A DNA stretch of 64,000 nt from Lachnospiraceae bacterium (GCA_029005135.1 JAQXFO010000046.1:30900-94899); one strand, 5' to 3'; positions 52,601 to 61,421 are shown, numbered from the stretch's first letter. A program made the numbers and translations. Notes: generated from the letters alone by a model not told the origin.

Positions 52601-54517
52601 ATGATTGATTGGATGGTGCCTTTTCTTATCGGGTTTCCTCTGCTGATTGCCCTGCTCGTTTTCTTTGTCGGGAATCATAAGCTGAGGGCCATGATCATCT
52701 ACACCGGTGCCGCGGTGATCATGGCGGTGACGGCGGCTCTGACCGTTACCTTTTTTATGAACGGGGCTCAGACGGTGAAATTCGCGGTCGAGACGGAAGT
52801 CATCGACCATGTCATTCTGTGTACAGAGCTTTTCTTAATGATCTTTGTGTCTTATCTGTGCTTTAAATACCGCAAATACTGGATAGCCCTGCTGTCGATC
52901 GTGCCGACGCTTCTGATTGCCTGGTTCGATCTGACGGTGCCGAAGGAAGCCCTGACGCACATCTATGTGGATCGTCTGGCTGTCCTGATGTGCCTGATTA
53001 TCGGCTTTGTGGGCAGCATGATTGCCGTCTACGCCGCCGGCTACATGCACGGCTATCATGTCCATCATACGGAGGTTCAGGACCGCCGCAACGTCTTCTA
53101 TGCGCTGCTGTTTATCTTTCTCAGCGCCATGTTCGGCTTTGTCCTGTCCTCGGATCTGATGTGGATCGATCTCTTCTGGGAGATCACCAGTGTCTGCTCC
53201 TTCCTGCTGATCGGCTATACCCGTACCGAGGAAGCCATTACCAACAGCTTCCGTGCTCTCTGGATGAATCTTCTGGGCGGCACGGCGCTGGCGGTGGGCA
53301 TCGTTTTCGGCGGCGTGTTCTGCGGCACGACGAATCTGCAGAGAATGGTCTATTACGGCCGTGCCGGCATCGGCGCCGCCACAATCACGATCGCGCTGAT
53401 CGCCTTTGCGGCCCTGACAAAATCCGCCCAGCTGCCCTTCTCGGGCTGGCTTCTGGGAGCCATGGTGGCACCGACACCGTCATCGGCCCTGCTGCACAGC
53501 GCCACGATGGTCAAGGCCGGTGTCTACATCCTGTTCCGTCTGTCCCCGGCCCTTCACGGCAACATGACCGGCGACATGATCACCTTTGTGGGCGGTTTTA
53601 CCTTCCTGGCGGCCTCCTTCATGGCCATCGCCAACTGTGACGGGAAGAAGGTTCTGGCCTTCTCAACCATTTCCAATCTGGGTCTTATGGTGGCCTGTGC
53701 GGGCATGGGTACCTCCGGCACGATCTGGGCCGGTGTCTTCCTGATGATCTTCCACGCGGTGTCCAAATCCCTGCTTTTCCAGGATATCGGCGCCGTCGAG
53801 AATTCGATCCACAGCCGCAATATCGAAGATATGCACGGTCTTCTGTTCCGTCTGCCGCGTCTGGCAACTTTCATGTTCATCGGTATCGCCTGTATGTTCC
53901 TGGCACCTTTCGGCATGCTGATCTCCAAGGGCTCGACGCTGAAGGCTTCCATTGATGAGGGCAATATACTGATGACGCTCTTCATCTGCTTCGGCAGCGC
54001 CGCGACAGCCTTTTACTGGTCAAAATGGATGGGTAAGCTGCTGCAGAAGAATAATGACGGACGCTATGTTGATGTGACACGCCGCAACGAGCTTGTCTCC
54101 CTGTATTTCCATGCGACGGTCATGGTGGGCCTGTGCCTTTTCTATCCGGCGATGTCCACCTCCTTCGTCCATCCGCTGGTACAGGAACTGTACGGCACGG
54201 TTGTGGATGTGCTGCCTCTGAGCACGCTGGTCCTGATGACGGTGATCATCCTGGCAGTCTTCGCTATCCCGCTGGTGGCCTACGGCTACACGAAGAATCT
54301 GGAAACCGAACGCAAGCTGTCCTATATGAACGGCATCAACCTGGGTGACAACAAGCATTTTGTCGGCTCCATGGGTGAAGCGCGCCAGGCTAATCTGGTG
54401 AATTTCTATTTTGACAAGCTGATCGGCCCGGAACGCCTGATGCGTCCCAGCTGCGTGATCACGGTTGTTGTGCTCGTCGTTATGATCTGTATGATCGTGG
54501 GAGGTGCCGTCGTATGA
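52601..54517 (+). CDS. echA: Ech-type hydrogenase, proton-pumping subunit EchA (NuoL-like)
   Basis: The antiporter-like ion-translocating subunit of a group 4 [NiFe] hydrogenase. The 638-residue protein has about 14-16 membrane helices. The proton_antipo_M core includes LFWEITSVCSFLLIGYTRTE (with a conserved Glu), ALTKSAQLPFSGWLLGAMVA, and PTPSSALLHSATMVKAGVYI, with the buried Lys typical of NuoL/M/N. Its length fits EchA of Methanosarcina-type complexes. GGGGTGG lies 11 bases before the ATG. First gene of a six-gene run in the classic order A-F, each overlapping or nearly touching the next. Confidence 0.92.
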   Translation: MIDWMVPFLIGFPLLIALLVFFVGNHKLRAMIIYTGAAVIMAVTAALTVTFFMNGAQTVKFAVETEVIDHVILCTELFLMIFVSYLCFKYRKYWIALLSIVPTLLIAWFDLTVPKEALTHIYVDRLAVLMCLIIGFVGSMIAVYAAGYMHGYHVHHTEVQDRRNVFYALLFIFLSAMFGFVLSSDLMWIDLFWEITSVCSFLLIGYTRTEEAITNSFRALWMNLLGGTALAVGIVFGGVFCGTTNLQRMVYYGRAGIGAATITIALIAFAALTKSAQLPFSGWLLGAMVAPTPSSALLHSATMVKAGVYILFRLSPALHGNMTGDMITFVGGFTFLAASFMAIANCDGKKVLAFSTISNLGLMVACAGMGTSGTIWAGVFLMIFHAVSKSLLFQDIGAVENSIHSRNIEDMHGLLFRLPRLATFMFIGIACMFLAPFGMLISKGSTLKASIDEGNILMTLFICFGSAATAFYWSKWMGKLLQKNNDGRYVDVTRRNELVSLYFHATVMVGLCLFYPAMSTSFVHPLVQELYGTVVDVLPLSTLVLMTVIILAVFAIPLVAYGYTKNLETERKLSYMNGINLGDNKHFVGSMGEARQANLVNFYFDKLIGPERLMRPSCVITVVVLVVMICMIVGGAVV

Positions 54518-55383
54518 GTATGAACAGTATTCTCTGGGCTCTGGCCTATCTTATTCTGGCACCGTTCATCGGCGGCCTTATGGAAGGGTTCGACCGGAAA
54601 ATATCCGCCCGTATGCAGCGCCGCGTGGGTCCGCCTCTCCTGCAGCCCTTCTACGATGTGAAAAAGCTGCTCAACAAGGAGATTATCATCGTCAGCCGCG
54701 GACAGAGCCTGATGATGATCACCTATATGCTGATGATGATCCTGACGGGTGTCGTTTTCTTCCTGGGCATGGACCTTCTGATGTGCTTCTTCGTCCTGTC
54801 CACGGCGGCTGCCTTCCTGTATTTTGCCGCCATGATCACCAACTCGCCCTACAGTACCATGGGAGCTTCCCGCGAACTGGTGCAGATGATGGCCTACGAG
54901 CCGGCGGTGCTGCTGTGTGCGGTCGGTCTGTATCTGGCCACCGGCAGCTTCTATGTCAGAGACATGATCGCCGGCGCCTGGAGCCCGATCCTCAAGCTGC
55001 CGGGTATCTTCATCGCCTTTGTTTTCTGCCTGACGATCAAGCTGAGAAAATCCCCCTTTGACACCAGTACCTCCCGTCATCCGCATCAGGAGCTGGTCAA
55101 GGGGCTGACGACGGAGATGGGTGCCCGCAACCTGGCTTTCTACACGATCACGGAATGGTACGAGATCGTTTTCCTGATGGCGGTGGTGGCCCTCTTCATC
55201 ATCAACAGCAACCCCTTAAGCTATGTCGCGGCTGTCATCGTGGTGGCTCTGGTGTATTTCCTGGAGATCCTCATCGACAACAGCAGCGCCCGTATCAAAT
55301 GGGAAAAGATGATAATCATGGCCTGGACCTGTACCCTGGTCTTTGCCGGCGTTAACATGATCATTCTGATGCTGATTAAATAA
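54514..55383 (+). CDS. echB: Ech-type hydrogenase, membrane subunit EchB (NuoH-like)
   Basis: The membrane anchor that links the hydrophilic arm to the pump, homologous to NuoH of complex I. It is 289 residues with about seven or eight helices. Landmarks are PFIGGLMEGFDRKISARMQR-type text at the N terminus with RRVGPPLLQPFYDVKKLL, the FVLSTAAAFLYFA segment, MGASRELVQMMAYEPAVLLC, and KSPFDTSTSRHPHQELVKG, matching the conserved quinone-site loops of NuoH. ATG overlaps the echA stop (ATGA) and GGGAGG precedes it. Confidence 0.95.
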   Translation: MSMNSILWALAYLILAPFIGGLMEGFDRKISARMQRRVGPPLLQPFYDVKKLLNKEIIIVSRGQSLMMITYMLMMILTGVVFFLGMDLLMCFFVLSTAAAFLYFAAMITNSPYSTMGASRELVQMMAYEPAVLLCAVGLYLATGSFYVRDMIAGAWSPILKLPGIFIAFVFCLTIKLRKSPFDTSTSRHPHQELVKGLTTEMGARNLAFYTITEWYEIVFLMAVVALFIINSNPLSYVAAVIVVALVYFLEILIDNSSARIKWEKMIIMAWTCTLVFAGVNMIILMLIK

Positions 55384-55394
55384 GGGGAAACAAT

Positions 55395-55850
55395 ATGGCA
55401 AAAGTAAAAAAATCACCCTGGCTGCTTCATTATGACGGCTCCAGCTGCAACGGCTGCGATATCGAGGTTCTGGCTTCTCTGACACCGGTCTACGACGCTG
55501 AGCGTTTCGGCATCGAGAATACGGGTGACCCGATGCAGGCCGATATTTTTCTGGTGACAGGCGGCGTTAACACACAGAATCGCGACGTCGTCAGACAGCT
55601 TTACGAACAGATGCCCAACCCGAAGGTCGTGGTCGCCGTCGGCGTCTGCGCCTGCACGGGCGGTGTCTTTAAGGACTGCTACAACATCCTGGGCGGTGTT
55701 GATAAGGTCATCCCGGTGGATATCTATGTGCCGGGCTGCGCCGCCAGGCCCCAGGCCATCATTGACGGCCTGGTCAAGGCGATCGACCTGTTTGAAAAAC
55801 GCGCCAATGAGTGGGAGACATCGCTGAAGGGCGTCAAGAAAGGAGAGTAA
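55395..55850 (+). CDS. echC: Ech-type hydrogenase, small subunit EchC (NuoB-like)
   Basis: Carries the [4Fe-4S] cluster proximal to the NiFe centre. The 151-residue protein has the CxxC pair Cys18/Cys21 (DGSSCNGCDIEVLA), Cys85 (VGVCACTGGVF) and Cys115 (YVPGCAARPQ), the four expected ligands. It lacks the additional Fe-S domain of uptake hydrogenase small subunits, as group 4 enzymes do. Its start lies 11 bases after echB. The electron path would be ferredoxin to EchF to EchC to the active site. Confidence 0.95.
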   Translation: MAKVKKSPWLLHYDGSSCNGCDIEVLASLTPVYDAERFGIENTGDPMQADIFLVTGGVNTQNRDVVRQLYEQMPNPKVVVAVGVCACTGGVFKDCYNILGGVDKVIPVDIYVPGCAARPQAIIDGLVKAIDLFEKRANEWETSLKGVKKGE

Positions 55851-55853
55851 ACC

Positions 55854-56228
55854 ATGGCCGAAGTCATTCACGGTATCGATGAGATACGGGTCGTCCCGAA
55901 GGAGGAACTCCTCCTGGCAGTGATGACCCTGAAAAATGAAAACCGCCGTCTCGCCCAGGCCTGTGCGGCTTATGTGAACGGCCTTGTCGAGGTATCCTAC
56001 ACCTTTGCCGACGACGAAGCCTATCAGCTGGTGCATCTGCGGGTGGTTATCAACCCGGATGACAGCATCCCGAGCATCACGCCCTTCTTCCCGATCGCTG
56101 TCTTCTATGAAAATGAAATGAGTGAGCTTTACGGGCTCAGGATCGATATGATGGAGGGCATCGATTATCACGGCCGCCTGTATCGTATCGAGAAGGAAGC
56201 GCCGTTTCGGCCGGAGGTGAAAAAATGA
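55854..56228 (+). CDS. echD: Ech-type hydrogenase, subunit EchD (NuoC-like)
   Basis: A 124-residue counterpart of the 30-kDa (NuoC) subunit. It ends with the conserved PSITPFFPIAVFYENEMSEL and YGLRIDMMEGIDYHGRLYRI segments, the latter corresponding to the E-x-E-x-x-D-x-x-G region of NuoC/HycE N-terminal domain. In E. coli HycE this part is fused to the large subunit; here it is a separate gene, as in Ech. It overlaps echE by four bases. Confidence 0.92.
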   Translation: MAEVIHGIDEIRVVPKEELLLAVMTLKNENRRLAQACAAYVNGLVEVSYTFADDEAYQLVHLRVVINPDDSIPSITPFFPIAVFYENEMSELYGLRIDMMEGIDYHGRLYRIEKEAPFRPEVKK

Positions 56229-57325
56229 ACGGAAGCAGTACTGTGAACAAGACAAGAACCGTCGTCCCCTTCGGACCTCAGCATCCGGTTCTTCCCGAGC
56301 CGGTCCATCTGGACCTGGTGATCGAGGATGAGCGCGTTATTGAAGCCATCCCGAATATCGGCTTTATCCACCGTGGTCTGGAGGGCCTCGTCGAGAAGAA
56401 GGATTTCCAGGAGATGACCTACGTGGTCGAGAGGACCTGCGGCATCTGTTCCTTCCAGCACGGCATGGGCTATGTCGAGGCGGTGGAGCACATCATGAAT
56501 GTGGAGACACCGGACAGAGCCCGTCACCTGCGCACGATCTGGAGCGAACTGGGCCGCCTTCACAGCCATCTTCTGTGGCTGGGCCTTCTGGCCGACGGCT
56601 TCGGCTTCGAAAGCCTTTTCTATGAATGCTGGCGTATCCGCGAGCACATCCTGGATCTGCATGAAATGACCACCGGCGGCCGTCTGATCTTCTCGGTCAA
56701 TACCGTTGGCGGCGTTCTCAAGGACATGACGCCGGAGATGCTCAGAAAGATCCTCGACACCCTCGATGAGGTGGCCCGGGATGTCCGCGTTGTGGAAAAG
56801 ACCTTCCTTTACGACTACACCGTCCAGTCCCGTCTCAAGGGCGTCGGTGTCCTGACAAAACAGCAGGCCCACGATCTGGGCTGCTGCGGTCCCTTTGCCA
56901 GAGCCAGCGGCATCGCCTGCGACATGCGCAAGCTGGGCTATGACGCCTATCCGTATCTTGACTTTGAACCGATCACCTCGAATGACGGCGACAGCTACGC
57001 CCGCTGCTATGTCCGTCTCATGGAGGTCTATCAGTCCATTGACATTATCCGCCAGGTCATCGGCCGTATCCCGGAGGGCGATATCGCGGTGCCGGTCAAG
57101 GGTTTCCCGAACGGCGAGTATTTCAACCGCGTCGAGCAGCCCCGCGGCGAGGCCTACTATTATGTCAAGGCCAGCGGCAAGAAGACTCTGGACCGCCTGA
57201 GGATCCGCACGCCCACCTTCGCCAATCTGGCCGGTCTGACCGAGACCCTCAAGGGAGCCGAGATCGGCGATGTGCCGCTTCTGATCCTGACGATTGACCC
57301 GTGCATCAGCTGCACGGAACGCTGA
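56225..57325 (+). CDS. echE: Ech-type [NiFe] hydrogenase large subunit EchE
   Basis: The catalytic subunit. It carries both cysteine pairs that hold nickel and iron: Cys72/Cys75 in VERTCGICSFQHG and Cys360/Cys363 in DPCISCTER, which ends the protein. These ligands separate a real hydrogenase from NuoD of complex I. Since the chain stops three residues after the last ligand, there is no C-terminal extension, and a HycI-type maturation protease should not be needed. Length 366. Nickel insertion would use HypC, HypD and HypE just downstream. Confidence 0.96.
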   Translation: MNGSSTVNKTRTVVPFGPQHPVLPEPVHLDLVIEDERVIEAIPNIGFIHRGLEGLVEKKDFQEMTYVVERTCGICSFQHGMGYVEAVEHIMNVETPDRARHLRTIWSELGRLHSHLLWLGLLADGFGFESLFYECWRIREHILDLHEMTTGGRLIFSVNTVGGVLKDMTPEMLRKILDTLDEVARDVRVVEKTFLYDYTVQSRLKGVGVLTKQQAHDLGCCGPFARASGIACDMRKLGYDAYPYLDFEPITSNDGDSYARCYVRLMEVYQSIDIIRQVIGRIPEGDIAVPVKGFPNGEYFNRVEQPRGEAYYYVKASGKKTLDRLRIRTPTFANLAGLTETLKGAEIGDVPLLILTIDPCISCTER

Positions 57326-57344
57326 GAGAAGGGAGAGCGCACCT

Positions 57345-57815
57345 ATGGCAATTATGAATTTCGGGAAGCAGATGCTGAAAAATCTCTTCTCCAAACCGGT
57401 CACGACCTCCTATCCGGCCGAGCCCTATCCCTATCCGGAGAGAAGCCGAGGCCATGTGGTCATTGATATTGATAAATGTATTTCCTGCACGATCTGTGCC
57501 CTCAACTGTCCGTCGGACGCCCTCAGCGTTGACCGGCAGAAGGGAACCTGGACCATCAACCGCTTCGACTGTATCGCCTGCGGTTACTGTGTGACCAAGT
57601 GTCCGAAAAAGTGCCTGTCCATGGTGCCGGGCTATCAGGAACCCATGGGGGCCAAATCCGAAGAAACCTATCAGAGACCGCCGGAATCCATGGTGAAGCC
57701 GGTCCCGAAGAAACCGACGGCTGCCAAACCGGCCGCCCCGGCGGCGAAGCCTGCCGTCCCGGTCCCGGCTGCGTCGGCGGAAGAGACCGCCGACGGGACA
57801 AAGGAGGAGGCCTGA
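57345..57815 (+). CDS. echF: Ech-type hydrogenase, ferredoxin-like subunit EchF (NuoI-like)
   Basis: Electron entry subunit with two [4Fe-4S] clusters: CISCTICALNCP and CIACGYCVTKCPKKC. It receives electrons from a soluble ferredoxin. The 156-residue protein ends in a tail of about 50 residues rich in Ala, Pro and Lys (from about 105), not part of the usual EchF/NuoI core. ATG 57345 follows AAGGGAG; the longer frame from 57294 overlaps echE and is rejected. hypC starts right after its stop. Confidence 0.94.
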   Translation: MAIMNFGKQMLKNLFSKPVTTSYPAEPYPYPERSRGHVVIDIDKCISCTICALNCPSDALSVDRQKGTWTINRFDCIACGYCVTKCPKKCLSMVPGYQEPMGAKSEETYQRPPESMVKPVPKKPTAAKPAAPAAKPAVPVPAASAEETADGTKEEA

Positions 57816-57816
57816 C

Positions 57817-58035
57817 ATGTGCGTTGCCATGCCTGGACGGGTGATCCGCCTGGAGGGCCGCGATGCCGTCGTCGACTTCAGCGGCAATGAAGTCCGTGCC
57901 CGCTGCGGTCTGGTGACGGTGGTGCCCGGTGACCGCGTGCTGGTTCATGCCGGCTGCATCCTCCAGAAGGTATCGGAAGAAGAGGCAGACGGTATGGCGG
58001 CCCTTTTTGAAGAATTAGCCGAGGACGGAACATGA
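57817..58035 (+). CDS. hypC: Hydrogenase maturation chaperone HypC
   Basis: Carries iron with CN and CO ligands, together with HypD, to the hydrogenase large subunit. The 72-residue protein begins MCVAMPGRVI, so Cys2, the essential residue after removal of Met, is present. The rest is a small beta-barrel with CGLVTVVPGDRVLVHAGCIL. AAAGGAGGAGG lies inside the end of echF. It overlaps hypD by four bases. Confidence 0.95.
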   Translation: MCVAMPGRVIRLEGRDAVVDFSGNEVRARCGLVTVVPGDRVLVHAGCILQKVSEEEADGMAALFEELAEDGT

Positions 58036-59072
58036 CAGAAGACGCTGTTCGCGAGTATCTGGCGCGGTACGACGGGCCGGAGCTCCGCCTGATGGAGGTC
58101 TGCGGCAGCCATACGGCCGCCATTGCCAAAAACGGCATATCGGACATGCTGTCCCCGCGGATCCGTCTGATCTCGGGGCCGGGCTGCCCTGTCTGCGTGA
58201 CCCCCACAGCTTATATTGACCGATTGATCAGCCTGGCGGAAACGCCGGGCTGTGCTGTTGTGACCTTCGGCGACCTGCTTCGGGTGCCCGGAGGACGCGG
58301 CACTTTGCAGGAAGCCTCCGGTCGGGGCGGCGATGTCCGCATGGTCTATTCGCCCTTTGACGCCCTCGTGATGGCGGAGAAGGAACCCTCGGTCACCTTT
58401 ATCATGGCGGCCGTGGGCTTCGAGACGACGACGCCGCTTTACGCCCTCATGATGGAGGACATCCTTGAGAAAAAGCTGACGAACCTGAAGCTTCTGACGG
58501 CGCTGAAGACGATGCCGGCGGTGATCGAGCATCTTCTGGAAAACGGCGCCGCCGTGGACGGTTTTCTGGCACCCGGCCACGTTGCGGTGGTCACCGGCAG
58601 CGGGATATTCCGCCCTCTGGCGGAAAAATGGCAGATGCCCTTTGCGGTGGCCGGCTTCGACGGCATGAGCCTTCTGAGGGCCATCTATGTCCTTGCCCGG
58701 GCCCGCGGCAGGGGAGAGGTTTTTAATCTCTATCCCCAGGTCGTGACGGAGGAGGGCAGCACCGTCGCTCAGGCTCTGACGGCGCGCTATTTTGAACCCG
58801 GTCCGGCCTTGTGGCGGGGACTTGGGGTCGTGCCCGCCTCGGGACGCCTCCTGAAGGCGGAACTTGCCGCCTATGATGCCGGCAGTGACGGTCTCAATGA
58901 CGACAGCGGCACCAATGAAGCCTGCTGCTGCGGTTCTGTTCTGGCGGGACGGATGAGCCCGCCCGACTGTCCTCTTTTCGGCAGGGTCTGCACACCGCTG
59001 ACGCCGCAGGGCGCCTGCATGGTCTCGGCGGAGGGCAGCTGCCATACCTATTACAGTTATCATCGGAGATAA
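58032..59072 (+). CDS. hypD: Hydrogenase maturation protein HypD
   Basis: Scaffold on which the Fe(CN)2CO group is assembled. The 346-residue protein has the family motifs MEVCGSHTAAIAKNGI, ISGPGCPVCVTP, and AVGFETTTP, and a [4Fe-4S] cluster bound by C-terminal cysteines (including EACCCGSVL, PDCPLFGRVCTP and QGACMVSAEGSC). The ATG overlaps the hypC stop. Together with HypC and HypE it covers the ligand-assembly branch of maturation; HypA, HypB and HypF are not in this window. Confidence 0.96.
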   Translation: MTEDAVREYLARYDGPELRLMEVCGSHTAAIAKNGISDMLSPRIRLISGPGCPVCVTPTAYIDRLISLAETPGCAVVTFGDLLRVPGGRGTLQEASGRGGDVRMVYSPFDALVMAEKEPSVTFIMAAVGFETTTPLYALMMEDILEKKLTNLKLLTALKTMPAVIEHLLENGAAVDGFLAPGHVAVVTGSGIFRPLAEKWQMPFAVAGFDGMSLLRAIYVLARARGRGEVFNLYPQVVTEEGSTVAQALTARYFEPGPALWRGLGVVPASGRLLKAELAAYDAGSDGLNDDSGTNEACCCGSVLAGRMSPPDCPLFGRVCTPLTPQGACMVSAEGSCHTYYSYHRR

Positions 59073-59074
59073 AT

Positions 59075-60070
59075 ATGACAGACAAGATACTCATGGTACA
59101 CGGAAGCGGCGGGGAAGCCACGGGAGAACTGATCCGGGAGGTCTTCGGGCGCGCCTTTGGCTATGATCCGTCCGCGCCTCTGGAGGACGCGGCTGTCGTG
59201 GAAGGCGCAGCCGGACTGGCGGTCACCACCGACAGCTTCGTGGTCACGCCCCTTATCTTCGCCGGCGGCGACATCGGCCGCCTGAGCGTCTGCGGTACCG
59301 TCAACGATCTTCTGATGCGGGGAGCCCGGCCGGCCTATCTGACCGCCGGTTTTATCCTGGAGGAGGGCCTTTCCGTCGAAGTCCTGTCGCAGGTGGCCGC
59401 CTCCATGGCGGAAACGGCCCGGGAAGCCGGTATCCGCATCGTGACCGGGGATACCAAGGTGGTGGAGGGCCGCGGCGGCCTCTATATCAACACCGCCGGT
59501 ATCGGCCTTATTGATGCCGGGGAGGCGCTGCCGTCGGCAGCCGGTGCCCGGGAGGGCGATGTGATCATCGTCTCGGGCACCCTGGGGGATCATCATGCCG
59601 CCATCCTGGGAGAGCGGCTCGGCATCCGCACCGCCTCAAGAAGCGACAACGCTCCCCTGACAGATATGGTCGGCCGCCTGAAGGCGGCCGGGATTGCCTG
59701 TCATGCCCTGCGCGACATCACCCGGGGAGGCCTGGCCACCGTCTTGAAGGAACTGGCGGAGGCATCGGCGAAGACCTTCGTGATCCGCGAAGAGGCGGTG
59801 CCCGTCACACCCGCCGTCAGGGACTTCTGCGGTCTTATGGGACTGGATCCGCTCTATATGGGAAATGAAGGCAAGCTGGCCGCGGTGGTGGCGGCTGAAG
59901 AGGCGGACAGGGCTCTGGCGCTTATCCGTGCCTCCCGCTACGGACAGGATGCGGCCATCATCGGCGAAGTCAGAGGCGGAGAGCCCGGAACCCTCTTACT
60001 GACCACCGCCATCGGCGGTCTCCGCCGTCTGGATATCCTGCAGGGAGAAGGCCTGCCGCGCATATGCTGA
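59075..60070 (+). CDS. hypE: Hydrogenase maturation protein HypE
   Basis: Dehydrates the carbamoyl group delivered by HypF to make the thiocyanate that supplies CN to iron. The 331-residue PurM-like ATPase begins ILMVHGSGGEATGELIREVF, has DITRGGLATVLKELAEAS and ends PRIC, so the C-terminal cysteine that carries the carbamoyl/cyano group is intact. The last codons overlap the dus start by seven bases. The gene lies two bases after hypD. Confidence 0.96.
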   Translation: MTDKILMVHGSGGEATGELIREVFGRAFGYDPSAPLEDAAVVEGAAGLAVTTDSFVVTPLIFAGGDIGRLSVCGTVNDLLMRGARPAYLTAGFILEEGLSVEVLSQVAASMAETAREAGIRIVTGDTKVVEGRGGLYINTAGIGLIDAGEALPSAAGAREGDVIIVSGTLGDHHAAILGERLGIRTASRSDNAPLTDMVGRLKAAGIACHALRDITRGGLATVLKELAEASAKTFVIREEAVPVTPAVRDFCGLMGLDPLYMGNEGKLAAVVAAEEADRALALIRASRYGQDAAIIGEVRGGEPGTLLLTTAIGGLRRLDILQGEGLPRIC

Positions 60071-61077
60071 GCCTTTACACCGCGCCGCTGGAGGGCGTAA
60101 CGGGGCATATTTTCCGGCACGTACATCAGGCGCATTTCGGCGGCGCCGACAAATACTTTCTGCCCTTCATCGCGCCTCACGGCGACGGCAAGATAAAAAA
60201 CAGGGAAAGACGGGACTGCGATCCGGCCCTTAACAGCGGCATCACCGCCGTTCCCCAGATCCTCACCAACGCGCCGGAGGTCTTTGTGATGACAGCACGG
60301 TACCTGGCGAATCTGGGTTACCGGGAGATCAATCTGAACCTCGGCTGCCCGTCACCGACGGTGGTCACCAAGCACAAGGGTGCGGGGCTTCTGGAGGATC
60401 CGGCGGCCCTTGACCGGTTTCTGGACGGGATCTTCGACGCGCTGCGCGATGAGGTGTCTGTCTCGGTCAAGACCCGGATCGGCCTTCACGACCCGGCAGA
60501 GGCGGCAGCGCTCTTCACGGTTTTTGACAAATACCCCATAGCCGAGCTCATCGTACATCCGCGGACACGGGACGAGCTGTACCGCGGTCTCCCCCATCGG
60601 GAAATTTTCGAAAGCTATGCCGCCGGCAGCCGGTGTCCCCTGGTTTATAACGGCGGTCTGTACACGGTGTCGGATATTGCTGCCTTTGAGGAGGCGGCCA
60701 GGCTCCGGGCGGGCCGTCAAGGTGCTGTGGCGGCGGTTATGTGCGGCCGGGGCCTGCTGAGAAATCCGGCCCTTTTCCGGGCTTATCGGGATGGCGCCGA
60801 TCTGACGCCCGACGCCCTCAGTGCCTTTCACGACGCTCTCTATGAGGCCTACAGCGCCGAGCTGTCGGGCCCGGCTGCTGTGCTGGGTCATATGAAGGAA
60901 CTGTGGATATACTGGGAGACCCTCCTGACAGCGGATTGCCGGAAGGCTATGAAAGGGATCAGAAAAGCCAAACGGACGGCAGACTATGAAGCCGCCGTCC
61001 GTGAGATATTCAGAAACGGAGAATGGCTGCCCGCCGGCGCACCGCCGCGGCAGACCGATAAGCTCGTGCTGACCTGA
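60064..61077 (+). CDS. dus: tRNA-dihydrouridine synthase
   Basis: Flavin enzyme that reduces uridines in tRNA D-loops to dihydrouridine. The 337-residue protein begins LSLYTAPLEGVTGHIFRHVH and has INLNLGCPSPTVVTKHKGAG, with the catalytic Cys in the GCPSP motif. A VKTRIGLHDPAEA segment and HPRTRDELYRG follow. It overlaps hypE, so it is transcribed at the end of the hydrogenase operon, with no functional link evident. It converges on azlD without a clear terminator. Confidence 0.93.
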   Translation: MLSLYTAPLEGVTGHIFRHVHQAHFGGADKYFLPFIAPHGDGKIKNRERRDCDPALNSGITAVPQILTNAPEVFVMTARYLANLGYREINLNLGCPSPTVVTKHKGAGLLEDPAALDRFLDGIFDALRDEVSVSVKTRIGLHDPAEAAALFTVFDKYPIAELIVHPRTRDELYRGLPHREIFESYAAGSRCPLVYNGGLYTVSDIAAFEEAARLRAGRQGAVAAVMCGRGLLRNPALFRAYRDGADLTPDALSAFHDALYEAYSAELSGPAAVLGHMKELWIYWETLLTADCRKAMKGIRKAKRTADYEAAVREIFRNGEWLPAGAPPRQTDKLVLT

Positions 61078-61100
61078 CCATAATAAGCCCTCCCCGGTCT

Positions 61101-61421
61101 TTACAGAAGACGGATGAGCAGCATATAGACAAGGGTACCCAGCGTGATCGAGAAAAAGGTGCTGTGCTTCAGGCGGTAGCTGACAGCCACCAGAGCGGCA
61201 GCCATAAGCCCCGCGGCTCCGGAACCGGAGGGATCGGCAGGGACATCCTTCAGGCAGTAGACCACCAGCACCGCCATAATCGCCGGCGGCAGCAGGCGGC
61301 CGAGCCGGCACAGAACCGGCGGCATCGGACGGCGCCGGAAGGCGGCAAAGGGCAGGGCGCGCAGAGCAAAGGTCACCGCGACGGAGACAGCCAGGGCGGT
61401 CAGGACAGACGTGACAGTCAT
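61101..61421 (-). CDS. azlD: Branched-chain amino acid transport protein AzlD
   Basis: Small partner of AzlC, 106 residues with three or four membrane helices (including VTSVLTALAVSVAVTFALRA and the LLPPAIMAVLVVYCL helix). AzlCD pairs export branched-chain amino acids or analogues in Bacillus. The start at 61421 has GGAGG on the minus strand; the longer frame up to 61598 is not used. It overlaps the end of azlC by four bases. Confidence 0.92.
   Translation of the reverse strand: MTVTSVLTALAVSVAVTFALRALPFAAFRRRPMPPVLCRLGRLLPPAIMAVLVVYCLKDVPADPSGSGAAGLMAAALVAVSYRLKHSTFFSITLGTLVYMLLIRLL

Noticed and set aside
52601..55383. NADH dehydrogenase (complex I) or Mrp antiporter genes
   Set aside because: The large subunit at 56225-57325 keeps both CxxC nickel ligands, which NuoD lacks, and hyp genes follow.
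52601..57815. Formate hydrogenlyase (Hyc/Hyf) instead of Ech
   Set aside because: No formate dehydrogenase gene is present, the NuoC-like part is separate from the large subunit, and the gene order and sizes match Ech A-F. A Hyf-like origin for EchA cannot be fully excluded.
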